A stretch of 49,371 nt of DNA from Oscillatoria salina IIICB1 (GCF_020144665.1 NZ_JAAHBQ010000046.1:1-49371); one strand, 5' to 3'. Shown: positions 35,334 to 44,535, counted from the first letter of the stretch. Made by a program: numbers and translations. The notes: a model not told the origin generated them from the letters alone.

Positions 35334-35507
35334 ATGACTACCGATCCTAACATTGACACTGTACAAGAACCGATCGCTAACGCACCTCCGGAAGTACGAG
35401 AAATTATTGAGCGAGTTTTACAATTAGAAAAAGATAAGCTTTATCAAAAAATTCCTCGTCACATTAACGATGATATCCTCAAAATTATTAAAGAAGTGGT
35501 GCAATGA
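35334..35507 (+). CDS. 57-residue protein coupled to the DndD-like ATPase
   Basis: A small gene starting ATG-ACT-ACC and ending TGA. Protein: MTTDPNIDTVQEPIANAPPE, then REIIERVLQLEKDKLYQKI and PRHINDDILKIIKEVVQ. Probably two amphipathic helices after a disordered N terminus. The stop overlaps the next start (ATGA), indicating translational coupling and suggesting a subunit of the same complex. I do not recognise a named family. It is not DndE-like in length or composition. Confidence in coding rests on the overlap, the clean frame and protein-like composition. Confidence 0.72.
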   Translation: MTTDPNIDTVQEPIANAPPEVREIIERVLQLEKDKLYQKIPRHINDDILKIIKEVVQ

Positions 35508-37567
35508 AGTTAATTTCGCTTAAACTTGCTAATTTTCGTCAATTTTATGGTAAAACCCCGGAAATATTTTTAGCTAACGATGAAGGAAATACTACTATCA
35601 TTCATGGTAATAACGGCGCAGGTAAAACAACTATTCTCAATGCTTTTACTTGGGTACTTTATGAAAAATTTACTGCGGCTTTTGCTTCTCCTCACCAATT
35701 AGTAAACAAACGTGCTATTACTGAAGCTGACTTTAATACTTCTGTAGAATGCTTTGTGGAAATTCTCTTCGAGCATGAAAATAAAAGTTACCAAATTAAG
35801 CGTCAGTGCTATGCCTATCGAGATAAAAATAACGTCATTCAGTACAGCCAAACTAAACTATTTATGTTAATTGCTGGAGATGATGGACTTTGGTGTCATC
35901 CCCTTCAACAACCCACAGATATTATTAACCGTATTTTACCAGAAAGTTTGCATCAATATTTCTTTTTTGACGGCGAACGTATCGACCATTTTTTCCGCTC
36001 TGACCAAAAAAGTAGTATTGCTGAAGATACTAAAGAATTATTAGGAGTTAAAGTCTTAGATCGTGCTATCGAACATCTCAAGAAAGCTAAGCGTACTTTG
36101 CAAGATGAATTAACTACCATTGGTGACACGAAAACTAAGCAATTGTTACGCGAACAAAAGCAAACGGAAAAAACTAGTGAAACCTTGCAAGAACGTCACC
36201 AAGAAATCAACCAAGAACTTGCCCATTTAAGTGAATTTAAACAAGCAATCAACCAACGTTTGCTCGAACTTAGTGGCGCGGAAGAATTGCAGCAACTCAA
36301 GGAAAAACTCCTCACTCAGGAAAAAACAATTCGCGAAAATATTATCCATGCTAATAATAGCATAAAAGAGTCACTTTCTCGGCGTGGCTTGACAATTTTT
36401 TTAGATGAAGCCAGAGCTAAATTTGCCAAAATTATCGCTGAATTGCGTTCCCAAGGCGAATTACCCACAGGTATTAAACAACAATTTGTTGACGATCTTC
36501 TCAGCCAGCAACGCTGCATTTGTGGCACAGAATTAACCCCAGGAACAAATTCCTATCAATTGGTACAATCCTGGCAAAAAAAAGCCGGCATTCCGGCAGT
36601 TGAAGAAGCAGCAATTCGCTTAGACATTCAAGTTAAAGAAATAGGCAACCAAGTCAATAAATTTTGGCAAGAAGTAGACGCACAGCAAGCAAATATTAAT
36701 CAATGGCGCAGCGAATTAGCCCAAATAGAAAATGAATTAGATGAAACTAAAGAAAAGTTACGTACCTATCCCGACGAAGATATTCAAAGGCTACAAAAAC
36801 GTTTAGATGAAACTGAAATCAAAATCCGAGAACTAACCTTAGAGCAAGGTGCAAATCAGCAAGAAATTACCCGATTGAACCAAGAAATTGCCGGTAAAAT
36901 TAAACAAATTGCCAAGCATAAACATAAAGAAGAAAAACAGGTATTAGCCCAAAAACGTATCGAAATAACCCAAGAGGCAATTAACCGAGTAATCGAAGTT
37001 AGAACGCGTTTAGAAAGACAATTTCGTTATTCCTTAGAAAAGCGAGTCCAGGAAATTTTTGCTTCTATTTCCTTTACCCCCTATCAACCGCGCATTAGTA
37101 CCGAATACGAACTAAAATTAATCGAAAATACTTCGGGAATTGCCATTTCCGTCGCTGCTTCTACTGGAGAAAATCAAATTCTCAGCTTATCTTTTATTGG
37201 CGGGATTATTGACAGAGTAAGAGAATGGAGTCAGAAAAACACGCTTATGGGTCCCGATAGCAGTACATTTCCAATTATTATGGACTCACCCTTTGGTAGC
37301 TTAGATGAAATCTATCGCCGTCAGGTAGCCAAAGCAATTCCTAAACTAGCAAATCAGTTAGTTGTTTTAGTAACTAAAACTCAGTGGCGCGGCGAAGTAG
37401 CAACAGAAATGGCTGATTGCATTGGCAAACAATATATTTTAGTTTATCACTCTCCCAAGCCAGATTGTGAAGAAGACTTTATTGAAATCAACCAAGTAAG
37501 TTATCCTTTAGTTAAACCTAGTTCAGATTCATTTGAATATACTGAAATTATTGAGGTGACAAAATAA
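35504..37567 (+). CDS. DndD-like SMC/Rad50-type ATPase
   Basis: 687 residues. The N-terminal ATPase half has KLANFRQFYGKTPEIFL and Walker A HGNNGAGKTTILNAF; YFFFDGERIDHFF follows, as in DndD. A long coiled coil (about residues 180-520) is broken by a hook-like CICGTEL (C-x-C-G). The C-terminal half carries a signature-like LSLSFIGGIIDR, Walker B FPIIMDSPFGSLDE and the LVVLVTKTQW segment. DndD belongs to phosphorothioate DNA modification, but dndA, B, C and E are absent here. It could be an orphan DNA-end or defence ATPase. Coupled to the 57-residue gene upstream; 22 bases before rsmB. Confidence 0.88.
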   Translation: MKLISLKLANFRQFYGKTPEIFLANDEGNTTIIHGNNGAGKTTILNAFTWVLYEKFTAAFASPHQLVNKRAITEADFNTSVECFVEILFEHENKSYQIKRQCYAYRDKNNVIQYSQTKLFMLIAGDDGLWCHPLQQPTDIINRILPESLHQYFFFDGERIDHFFRSDQKSSIAEDTKELLGVKVLDRAIEHLKKAKRTLQDELTTIGDTKTKQLLREQKQTEKTSETLQERHQEINQELAHLSEFKQAINQRLLELSGAEELQQLKEKLLTQEKTIRENIIHANNSIKESLSRRGLTIFLDEARAKFAKIIAELRSQGELPTGIKQQFVDDLLSQQRCICGTELTPGTNSYQLVQSWQKKAGIPAVEEAAIRLDIQVKEIGNQVNKFWQEVDAQQANINQWRSELAQIENELDETKEKLRTYPDEDIQRLQKRLDETEIKIRELTLEQGANQQEITRLNQEIAGKIKQIAKHKHKEEKQVLAQKRIEITQEAINRVIEVRTRLERQFRYSLEKRVQEIFASISFTPYQPRISTEYELKLIENTSGIAISVAASTGENQILSLSFIGGIIDRVREWSQKNTLMGPDSSTFPIIMDSPFGSLDEIYRRQVAKAIPKLANQLVVLVTKTQWRGEVATEMADCIGKQYILVYHSPKPDCEEDFIEINQVSYPLVKPSSDSFEYTEIIEVTK

Positions 37568-37589
37568 AAAGATCGAGTGTTTGGATTTG

Positions 37590-38933
37590 ATGAGTAATCC
37601 CCGTCAATTGGCTTTTGTGGCTCTCCGAGATATTTATCTGCGGGGGGCTTATAGTGAGATAGCGTTAAATAGGGTGTTGGCTAAGAGTAATTTGAGTGCG
37701 GCTGACCGAGGTTTGCTGACAGAATTGGTTTATGGGGTAGTGCGTCGGCAGCGATCGCTGGATGCTATTATCGACCAGTTAGGAAAAAAAAAGGCTCATC
37801 AACAACCTCCGGATTTACGGATTATTCTCCACATCGGTTTGTATCAGTTGCGTTATCTGGCTCAAATTCCCGATTCGGCGGCGGTTAATACGACGGTGGA
37901 GTTGGCGAAGGAAAATAAGTTTTCTCGGCTTGCAGGGGTGGTTAATGGCTTGCTGCGTCAATATTTACGGTTGGCTGCTCATGGTAAAGATCCTCTCAGG
38001 TTACCGGAAGCGATCGCGTCTCGTTTAGGAATTTTATACAGTTTTCCTGATTGGATCGTGGAAAATTGGTTAGAAGAATGGGGATTTGCGGAAACTGAAC
38101 AACTTTGTGCTTGGTTTAATCAACCACCGACGATTGATTTAAGAGTGAATATTTGGCGAACTTCGCTTGAGGAGGTTTCGTCTGCGTTAATGGCTGCGGG
38201 TGTAACTGTTGCTTCTGTACCTCATTTACCCCAGGCTTTGAGAATAACAGGTGGTGCGGGGAAAATTCAAGATTTACCTGGTTTTCGGGAAGGTTGGTGG
38301 ACTATCCAAGATAGTAGCGCACAATTGGTCAGTTATTTGCTTGACCCACAGCCAGAAGATGTGGTGATCGATGCTTGTGCTGCACCGGGAGGAAAAACGA
38401 CTCACATCGCTGAATTAATGGCAGATCGCGGTACAATTTGGGCGTGTGACGCAGGTGCGAAACGTCTGGCTAAGGTTGCAGAAAATGCACAACGCTTACA
38501 GTTACAGTCTCTACAGTGCAAAACTGGCGATAGTCGCGATTTTCCTGAATTTATTAATAGCGCAGATCGAGTCTTAGTGGATGCTCCTTGTTCGGGTTTG
38601 GGTACTCTTCACCGCAGAAGTGACTTACGCTGGAGACAAACGCCGTCGAAAATTCAAGAACTTGCTAAGTTACAAGGAGAACTGTTAGACTCTGCCGCTA
38701 GTTGGGTTAAACCAGAAGGTATTTTAGTTTACGCCACTTGTACGTTAAATAGGTTAGAAAATGAAGTAGCGATCGCGTCTTTTTGCGATCGTCACCCTGA
38801 CTGGAAAATTGACTTACCTGTAGCTAATTCTCCGGTTGTCAGTTTTGCGACTGATTCGGGCTGGATTAAAATTTTGCCTCACCAACAGCAAATGGATGGT
38901 TTCTTTATGGTAAAACTAAAACGGCAAAATTAA
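37590..38933 (+). CDS. rsmB: 16S rRNA (cytosine-967-C5)-methyltransferase RsmB
   Basis: 447 residues. An N-terminal NusB-like RNA-binding domain (PRQLAFVALRDIYLRGAYSEIALNRVL...) is followed by a RsmB/NOP methyltransferase. SAM motif I is VIDACAAPGGKTTHIAEL. The two catalytic cysteines are in VDAPCSGLGTLHRRSDLRW and VYATCTLNRLENE. The start at ATG 37590 (MSNPRQ) is preferred over in-frame TTGs just upstream. It follows the DndD-like gene closely, so read-through is likely, but the functions need not be linked. Confidence 0.96.
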   Translation: MSNPRQLAFVALRDIYLRGAYSEIALNRVLAKSNLSAADRGLLTELVYGVVRRQRSLDAIIDQLGKKKAHQQPPDLRIILHIGLYQLRYLAQIPDSAAVNTTVELAKENKFSRLAGVVNGLLRQYLRLAAHGKDPLRLPEAIASRLGILYSFPDWIVENWLEEWGFAETEQLCAWFNQPPTIDLRVNIWRTSLEEVSSALMAAGVTVASVPHLPQALRITGGAGKIQDLPGFREGWWTIQDSSAQLVSYLLDPQPEDVVIDACAAPGGKTTHIAELMADRGTIWACDAGAKRLAKVAENAQRLQLQSLQCKTGDSRDFPEFINSADRVLVDAPCSGLGTLHRRSDLRWRQTPSKIQELAKLQGELLDSAASWVKPEGILVYATCTLNRLENEVAIASFCDRHPDWKIDLPVANSPVVSFATDSGWIKILPHQQQMDGFFMVKLKRQN

Positions 38934-39006
38934 TTTTTCGGTAATCTGCAACTAGGCGAGCGAAATTCAATTTTTTGCAAAATAAATTAGGAAATCTCTA
39001 AATACA

Positions 39007-39429
39007 ATGCCAAAAACTACTAAAACCAAACAACTGTTAAAAATCTTGATTGGTGCTGCTTGGATTGATGGTACTATTCAAGCTGAAGAACGCGAACATT
39101 TAAAGAATATGGCACAAGAAAATAATCTGGCTAATGACCCAGAAATTAAATCTTTGTTGTCAGAAATTAAACAAGTTAAGCCCGCCGAATGTTACAATTG
39201 GCTTGAAGATTATTTGGGAGAAAATCCTAGTAAGGAAGACTATCAAGATTTGATAGAAGCAATTAGTGCGTTGATTTACAGCGATAATGAGGTTGCTATT
39301 GAGGAAAGTAAATTATTGACTCGTTTACAGTTACTAGATCCGGAAAACGAACCTCCTAAATCGGCTTTTGATAAGGCGATTAAAAAAATTCAAAAATTGT
39401 ACCGTCAAGCAGTTGATTCCCAAAATTAA
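39007..39429 (+). CDS. TerB-like helical protein
   Basis: 140 residues, all-helical. It resembles the TerB/DjlA-N family: LKILIGAAWIDGTIQAEEREHLKNMAQE, with a W-x-DG-x-I-x-x-E-E pattern, and IEAISALIYSDNEVAIEESKLLTRL forming the second metal-binding-like repeat. Members occur with stress and membrane-associated proteins; function here unknown. A clear Rho-independent terminator follows at 39470-39503. Confidence 0.85.
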   Translation: MPKTTKTKQLLKILIGAAWIDGTIQAEEREHLKNMAQENNLANDPEIKSLLSEIKQVKPAECYNWLEDYLGENPSKEDYQDLIEAISALIYSDNEVAIEESKLLTRLQLLDPENEPPKSAFDKAIKKIQKLYRQAVDSQN

Positions 39430-39469
39430 AATTGTTTTTCTTAGTTCGGTTTTAAGCTTTTTTTTGTCT

Positions 39470-39503
39470 GTAGGGTGTAGGAGCTGACTCACCCTACTCT
39501 TTT
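39470..39503 (+). terminator. Rho-independent terminator of the TerB-like gene
   Basis: Perfect eight-base arms GTAGGGTG/CACCCTAC, a 12-base loop, then TCTTTT. Confidence 0.75.
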
Positions 39504-39900
39504 GTGAGAAACTATTCGATCCTTATTGCCTTTATTAAACTCAATTTATCTCTATTTATCGGTAATAAAAAATAAAATGCTACACAGGAAAAGAATTAAA
39601 AATTTAAGTAAAACACTATCTGTCTCTACAAAATCATGATGCGTAGCAAACATTTTTCTATTAAAGACTAGATATCTTTTGCATCTCAAATTTCCTCCAG
39701 AGGTTTAAGAGGGTGTGACAGTTATAAATGTGGAAACAGGAATAACCCAAAATTTAGAAAATCAACTATCAGCCAATGATGCAACTAATTACCCCACCTG
39801 CTGACTAAAAAAGCAGTTTCCCTCAGCAAATTTCCTTTCTGGAACATCTAACTTAATTCTCTGTCTAATAATTTAAGGAGTTAGCCAGTTAGTCAAGAAA
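39504..39900. other. A/T-rich intergenic region, no gene seen
   Basis: About 400 bases with stops in all frames; only short frames without ribosome-binding sites. AAGGAG at 39873-39878 is too far from the next ATG (39901) to serve it well. Probably the upstream region of the frameshifted secreted protein. Confidence 0.5.
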
Positions 39901-40220
39901 ATGTTCTTGAATCGAGGATACAGCAAATACTGTTTAATTTTTAGTTTGGTGATGGCTGCACTGACCTTGCAGTACGTGGCTTTTAGCTATAGTTGTCAAG
40001 CTACTTTTTTTGGCGATACTCCCAAACAACGAGCTAGTTGTCAACAAGCTATTGCCCAATATTATACAGTTCCAGAAGCAAATATCAATCTCACTTTTGG
40101 TAGAGTTGACAAGGTGCTACAGCTTATGAATTTAGCTTAAGCAAAAGTCAACCAGAACAAAGTATTTGTCGAGTAAAATTTAACGGCGATCTTGAGCAAC
40201 TTCTCCTTTTTAGCAACTAG
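39901..40220 (+). pseudogene. small secreted or membrane-anchored protein, single-base frameshift
   Basis: The first frame gives 79 residues: a hydrophobic N-terminal signal or anchor (YCLIFSLVMAALTLQYVAFSY), then CQATFFGDTPKQRASCQQAIAQYYTVPEANINLTFGRVD, ending abruptly at 40140. In the -1 frame a convincing continuation starts at 40110 (QGATAYEFSLSKSQPEQSIC, then RVKFNGDLEQLLLFSN, stop 40218-40220). One missing base near 40110 would give a 106-residue protein with three or more cysteines. Either a recent pseudogene, a sequencing error, or (less likely) programmed frameshifting. Confidence 0.65.
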
Positions 40221-40453
40221 CTGAATTGGCTTTTAACTCAGCTAATTATTACCAGGCAAAGATTTCAACTTTTGTGGCAACTATTTTGTTAATAGCGCGT
40301 CTCAAAGAATAAGTTCAACCAATTCCTAGAGATGATCTTTCTCTATATTTCAACCATAACTTTCTTAACGGCATAATTCACTAATCTCTAGGAACATCCC
40401 AGTTAAACTGATGTCTAATAAATTAACAAAGCGGTTTTAAGTAAGGAAAAAAA
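40221..40453. other. upstream region of the SLH protein gene
   Basis: 233 bases without a gene. GTAAGGAAAAAA just before the ATG at 40454 supplies an AGGA-type ribosome-binding site. Nothing else recognisable. Confidence 0.5.
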
Positions 40454-41695
40454 ATGTCTAACTCAACTCAGATGAAAGCAACGGCGGCGGTACTTTTAAC
40501 ATTAGGAATGAATGGTGCAGCGATCGCGCCTTTTCTCACTCCTACTGCTGCATTCGCCCAAACAAGCGGATTTCGTGATGTTCCTTCCAGTTATTGGGCG
40601 AAAGATTTTATCGAAGAATTGGCAGATCGAGGTGTAATTGCTGGCTTTCCAGATGGTACTTTTAGACCAGAAGCTCCAGTAACTCGCGCTCAATTTGCTT
40701 CGATGGTTGCAGCTTTTAACGAACCACAAGAACGCAGTGCAATTACATTCCGTGATGTCGCTTCAAATTATTGGGCTACACCAGCAATCAGAAAAGCTTA
40801 TGAAACTGGTTTCTTGACAGGTTATCCGAATAATTATTTCCGACCCGATCTAAACATTCCTCGCGAACAAGTTTTAGTATCTTTAGCGGCTGGATTAGAT
40901 TACACCCTTCAAGGTTCGCAAAGCCAACTTTTGAGCAACTACTTGGATGCTTCTAATATTAGTAGTTATGCTACTGATGAAATTGCGGCGACGACAGAAC
41001 GTAAAGTTGTAGTTAACTATCCTAATGTGGAATATCTCAATCCAACTCGTAGTGCAACTCGTGCAGAAGTAGCTGCTTTTATTTATCAAGCTTTGGTAAA
41101 TGAAGGACAAGCGCCGACAATTTCTTCTCGTTTTATTGTCTCACCAACACCTGTTGCAACTGAATTTAGAATTCCTTCTGGAACTCAAATTCCGGTTGCT
41201 TACGAACGAGAAAAAATTCTCTTGACTGAAGATGAATCTGCGGAAATTACTTTGACTGTAGATGCGAATATTACTACCAGAGATGGTCAGTTATTAATTC
41301 CAGCTAATTCGGAAATTGTTGGGGATTTGACACCAGCCGATGGTGGAACTCAATTTGTTGCGAAAGAGATAATTTTCCCTGATGGTGAAACTTTAGCAAT
41401 CTCAGCAGTTTCGGACGTAATTTCCGATACAGAAATTATTCGTAAAGGTGGCAATATTACTACCTTAATTAAAAATGCGGCGATTGGCACAGGTGCAGCC
41501 GCAGCGATCGCGGGAGTAACTGGCGATCGCGCGATCGCTACCGAAGAATTACTGATTGGTGCTGGTGTGGGTGCGCTAGGAACTTTGATTCAACGTTTTA
41601 TCGGTCGCAATAGTGTAGAATTGATTGTCATTGACCCGGAAACGGATTTGGATTTAACTTTAACTAGAGACTTGGTAGTATCGGCTCAACGTTAA
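40454..41695 (+). CDS. S-layer homology (SLH) protein with VirB10/TrbI-like C terminus
   Basis: 413 residues. A signal peptide (VLLTLGMNGAAIAPFLTPTAAFA, cleavage near residue 35) is followed by two to three SLH motifs (FRDVPSSYWAKDFIEELADRGVIAGFPDGTFRPEAPVTRAQFA; FRDVASNYWATPAIRKAYETGFLTGYPNNYFRP). These bind cell-wall polysaccharide. Residues ~235-410 contain IPSGTQIPVAYEREKILLTEDESAEITL, LLIPANSEIVGDLTPADGGTQF and a glycine/alanine stretch (IGTGAAAAIAGVTG), reminiscent of the VirB10/TrbI beta-barrel. No other secretion genes are near. Cell-envelope structural role inferred. Confidence 0.88.
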   Translation: MSNSTQMKATAAVLLTLGMNGAAIAPFLTPTAAFAQTSGFRDVPSSYWAKDFIEELADRGVIAGFPDGTFRPEAPVTRAQFASMVAAFNEPQERSAITFRDVASNYWATPAIRKAYETGFLTGYPNNYFRPDLNIPREQVLVSLAAGLDYTLQGSQSQLLSNYLDASNISSYATDEIAATTERKVVVNYPNVEYLNPTRSATRAEVAAFIYQALVNEGQAPTISSRFIVSPTPVATEFRIPSGTQIPVAYEREKILLTEDESAEITLTVDANITTRDGQLLIPANSEIVGDLTPADGGTQFVAKEIIFPDGETLAISAVSDVISDTEIIRKGGNITTLIKNAAIGTGAAAAIAGVTGDRAIATEELLIGAGVGALGTLIQRFIGRNSVELIVIDPETDLDLTLTRDLVVSAQR

Positions 41696-41711
41696 TTCAG
41701 TTAACATTACT

Positions 41712-41766
41712 GACACGGCACTCAACAAATTGCAATTTTAGAGAGATAATTAAAGTATGCCGTGTC
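41712..41766. terminator. inverted repeat between convergent SLH and histidine kinase genes
   Basis: Nine-base arms GACACGGCA (41712-41720) and TGCCGTGTC (41758-41766), 37 bases apart. May serve as a bidirectional terminator, but the loop is long. Confidence 0.35.
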
Positions 41767-41822
41767 CTAAGCAACTACCAACTGCAACCAGAAACAACTG
41801 GTTTTCGGGCGGAGTGTGGAAC

Positions 41823-43121
41823 TTAATTAGCTACTGGTAGCCAAACAATAAATGTGGTTCCTGGTAACTCAGAAGAATTAGCCTTGCTGAATACAGCAGG
41901 GCTAATTAATTCTATATGTCCTTGCATTTGTTGGATGTATTCTTTGGCGATCGCTAATCCTAAACCGCTACCGGGAATCTCGCTTTCTGCTTGTACTCCT
42001 CGATAATGACGCTCAAAAATTCGTTCTCGATCTGCGGGTGGAATTCCCGTACCAGTGTCGCTAATGGCGATTCCTTGGTAAGTTTGCTTCGCTGTTTGTT
42101 TTTCTATGCCTACCTGAAGATAAATTTGTCCTTGGGGAGTGTATTTGATGGCGTTATCGATTAAATTACTCAAGACTTCTCGTAAAGCTTGAGGATTGGC
42201 TTTTATGGGTTGAATCGTCGCTGGAATTTCTGTCACCAAACGCAAACCTTTTTCTTGGGCGATCGCTTCGGCTGAGGCGAGTAATGGTTCTAAAATAGTG
42301 GTGATTTCTAGGGTTTCTAACTGAAACCCAACCTTAGTTTCTGTGCTACTTCCCGGTAATAATTTTGGTGTTGGTTTCGCAACTAAAGTCGGCGTCGAAT
42401 TTTCTGCAACCTCCAGCCAGGAACGAAATTGAGCGAGTAAATCTTGCAAGCGATCGCTCTCACGAACAATATTTTCCGCAATCTGGCGATCGCCTGGCGA
42501 TCCCACTAAACGTTTAATTAATAGTTTGCCAAAGGTTCGCAAAGCCGCGATCGGATTTTGTAGTTGGTGCAGCAAGTCGTGAAACTTATCAAATTGCTGT
42601 TCGGCAAAAATTTCTTGTTCTCGTAACTGCTGTTTATACCATTCTTGTCGTCGCTCAAACTTACAGGCGATCGCCACAGTTTTCGCTATTTTCTCAATTT
42701 GATTAACTTCTTTGGAGTTCCAGGCTCGATCTTGTCGTCCTGTCACCAGAATACCCATCATTACTTCTTCGTAAATTAACGGCAACACAATTTGACGCTC
42801 CCGCATCAACAAAATTTCTGCTTCTGCTGCTGTCACTCCTACCTCTTGCGGCATTTCCGCCCCTTGCAGACGAGGTGGTGAATTAAATTGATAGTTCCCT
42901 TCGTTCAATAAACGTACGCCTGATGCTTCTTGCCAAAATGTGGCTTTTTCCGGGTAAACTACGATTGGAACTAGCTTGGGAGTCTCTTCTACCAATTCTG
43001 CGGTTAAATAGATCGCTGTCCAACTCGCCCCTAACCCTTGAGTTAACAAATTTACCTGAGACTGACATAATGCAATTAATTCTGAACTGGCAGGAGCCAA
43101 CGTCGGGTTAGGATAAGACAT
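41823..43121 (-). CDS. GAF-domain sensor histidine kinase
   Basis: 432 residues from the ATG at 43121 (longer frame possible from an upstream TTG). An N-terminal GAF-like sensor domain (~residues 15-165, ending VAIACKFERRQEWYKQQ) is followed by a HisKA region with phospho-acceptor His in FHDLLHQLQNPIAALRTFGKLL. The HATPase domain has N-box NLIDNAIKYTP, G1 DTGTGIP, and G2 GSGLGLAIAKEYIQQM. No membrane helix, so cytoplasmic. No response regulator is adjacent: an orphan kinase, common in cyanobacteria. Ligand unknown. Confidence 0.94.
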   Translation of the reverse strand: MSYPNPTLAPASSELIALCQSQVNLLTQGLGASWTAIYLTAELVEETPKLVPIVVYPEKATFWQEASGVRLLNEGNYQFNSPPRLQGAEMPQEVGVTAAEAEILLMRERQIVLPLIYEEVMMGILVTGRQDRAWNSKEVNQIEKIAKTVAIACKFERRQEWYKQQLREQEIFAEQQFDKFHDLLHQLQNPIAALRTFGKLLIKRLVGSPGDRQIAENIVRESDRLQDLLAQFRSWLEVAENSTPTLVAKPTPKLLPGSSTETKVGFQLETLEITTILEPLLASAEAIAQEKGLRLVTEIPATIQPIKANPQALREVLSNLIDNAIKYTPQGQIYLQVGIEKQTAKQTYQGIAISDTGTGIPPADRERIFERHYRGVQAESEIPGSGLGLAIAKEYIQQMQGHIELISPAVFSKANSSELPGTTFIVWLPVAN

Positions 43122-43349
43122 ACAACCACCAAAAACGACCAATAAGCTTTTTCTCTAATTTAGTCTTCCATCTGAAGACCAATCCTCTACACTAGGGAAC
43201 GATTTTGAGCTTCACCTCAGTAAAGTTTAAGTTTAATTAAGGTTTTATTAACTTTTTTGACTCGACCAGATTGCCAACGAACTATCCCCAATTACGCTTG
43301 TCTATTGGCATTGAAAAGATTGGCTTTACTTATCTTCTTACCCATAAGC

Positions 43350-43378
43350 TTGTAATCTTGGTATAGAAGGGATATAAT
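43350..43378 (+). promoter_or_regulatory. sigma-70-type promoter for the DUF3155 gene
   Basis: -35 TTGTAA (43350-43355), a 17-base spacer, and a perfect -10 TATAAT (43373-43378), about 57 bases before the TTG start. Confidence 0.65.
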
Positions 43379-43435
43379 TGCGACGGCTTTTGTAACTAAC
43401 ATTACAGCTATTAGCCGGAAGAGGAGGTAAGCAGG

Positions 43436-43759
43436 TTGGCAAGAAAACGCAAGCGCAAAAGTCGTCGTCGGCAAGAGGGAAGAAAAATATTAGAGCTTGT
43501 ACCTCAGTTTAATATCGAAAGTGGCGAAGACAAACCCGTAACAGCAGCGAGAAAATACATAAAAGCGGAAAATATAGTCCCGCCAGCGTTACTGGTTGTG
43601 AAACGGAACGAACATACCACAGACCGTTATTTTTGGGCAGAGAAAGGTCTATTCGGAGCGCAATACGTTGAAGAAAACCATTTTCTCTTTCCTAGTTTAC
43701 GGTTTGTTAGCCCTCCCAGCAAGACTAAGTTAGTTACTGCTAATAGTAGCAGCAATTAA
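43436..43759 (+). CDS. DUF3155 protein
   Basis: 107 residues of a conserved cyanobacterial family. A very basic N terminus (RKRKRKSRRRQEGRK) is followed by ILELVPQFNIESGEDKPVTAARKYI and the highly conserved RNEHTTDRYFWAEKGLFGAQY. The start is TTG at 43436, supported by AGGAGG eight bases upstream and the family N terminus MARKRKRKSRRR. The basic head suggests nucleic-acid binding; role unknown. A good promoter precedes it and a hairpin follows. Confidence 0.93.
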   Translation: MARKRKRKSRRRQEGRKILELVPQFNIESGEDKPVTAARKYIKAENIVPPALLVVKRNEHTTDRYFWAEKGLFGAQYVEENHFLFPSLRFVSPPSKTKLVTANSSSN

Positions 43760-43796
43760 ACTCTAATCGACATCGAGGACGACAAAGCTGCAATTG

Positions 43797-43827
43797 CCCC
43801 ACTCAGAAGGTTTAGCTTTGAGTGGGG
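43797..43827 (+). terminator. hairpin after the DUF3155 gene
   Basis: Nine-base arms CCCCACTCA/TGAGTGGGG with a 13-base loop; no T-run follows. Confidence 0.5.
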
Positions 43828-43902
43828 TAGCAGCGATCTCTGTTAACTGAAGATCGCCGAACGTTGCGTCTTTATAGGTATTGACATTTGCTAGATTGTA
43901 TG

Positions 43903-44451
43903 CTAAGAAGATAGCTCGCTAGGAGCAGGTTGAAAAGGTAATGCTTGCTGAAGTTGAATCAATTCGTCACGATGAGCCGTGACAGTAAGTAAACTTTGAG
44001 GTAAGGAGTTGTCAGGCGATCGCTGCTGAATTTGCAAAGAAACCTCTTCAGTACGACCCGCTTTTTGCCAATAATAAATTCCAGCGATCGGAGCAAGTAA
44101 AATCAATCCCAGAAACCAATTACCAATTTGGGGAAATAAGAAAGATAAAACCAGCCCCAAACAAAGAAAGCCACAAGCCGCCAGGAAACTCAAAAAAATC
44201 GCTAGAAACCAGCTAGGTTGGACAAAACCAGTAAAAATAAGCTGATGTTGTTCTTCATCAACCGCAGCGACGCGGTAAGCTCTTTGAGTAAAATACTGCT
44301 GTAACTTATCCAGCACAGAAGCCTCTGATTCGGATGCAATCAATTGTACCTGGGTAGTACGGTCTTTAGCCGAAGCCCGGATAAAGAAAAACAGACCCAC
44401 CATTAACAACAAAGTCAAGAAAAAAGTCGAAGTAAGAATTGGCGTATCCAT
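43903..44451 (-). CDS. cofactor assembly of complex C subunit (CCB2/CCB4-like)
   Basis: 182 residues. An N-terminal membrane helix (TSTFFLTLLLMVGLFFFI), a soluble segment (QLIASESEASVLDKLQQYFTQRAYRVAAVDEEQHQLIFTGFVQPSW) and a pair of hydrophobic helices (FLAIFLSFLAACGFLCLGLVLSFLF; LGLILLAPIAGIYYW) precede a C-terminal soluble domain. This architecture matches the family needed to attach heme ci to cytochrome b6 in the cytochrome b6f complex, so it would act at the thylakoid membrane. The family call is by pattern recognition. Confidence 0.82.
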   Translation of the reverse strand: MDTPILTSTFFLTLLLMVGLFFFIRASAKDRTTQVQLIASESEASVLDKLQQYFTQRAYRVAAVDEEQHQLIFTGFVQPSWFLAIFLSFLAACGFLCLGLVLSFLFPQIGNWFLGLILLAPIAGIYYWQKAGRTEEVSLQIQQRSPDNSLPQSLLTVTAHRDELIQLQQALPFQPAPSELSS

Positions 44452-44535
44452 TAATTAAACTAAACTCAAAACAAAAGCATTTTCCCACCAGCAACAAAAC
44501 TTGTGGCGCAAGGATCTGCTCCCATCGCACCGACT

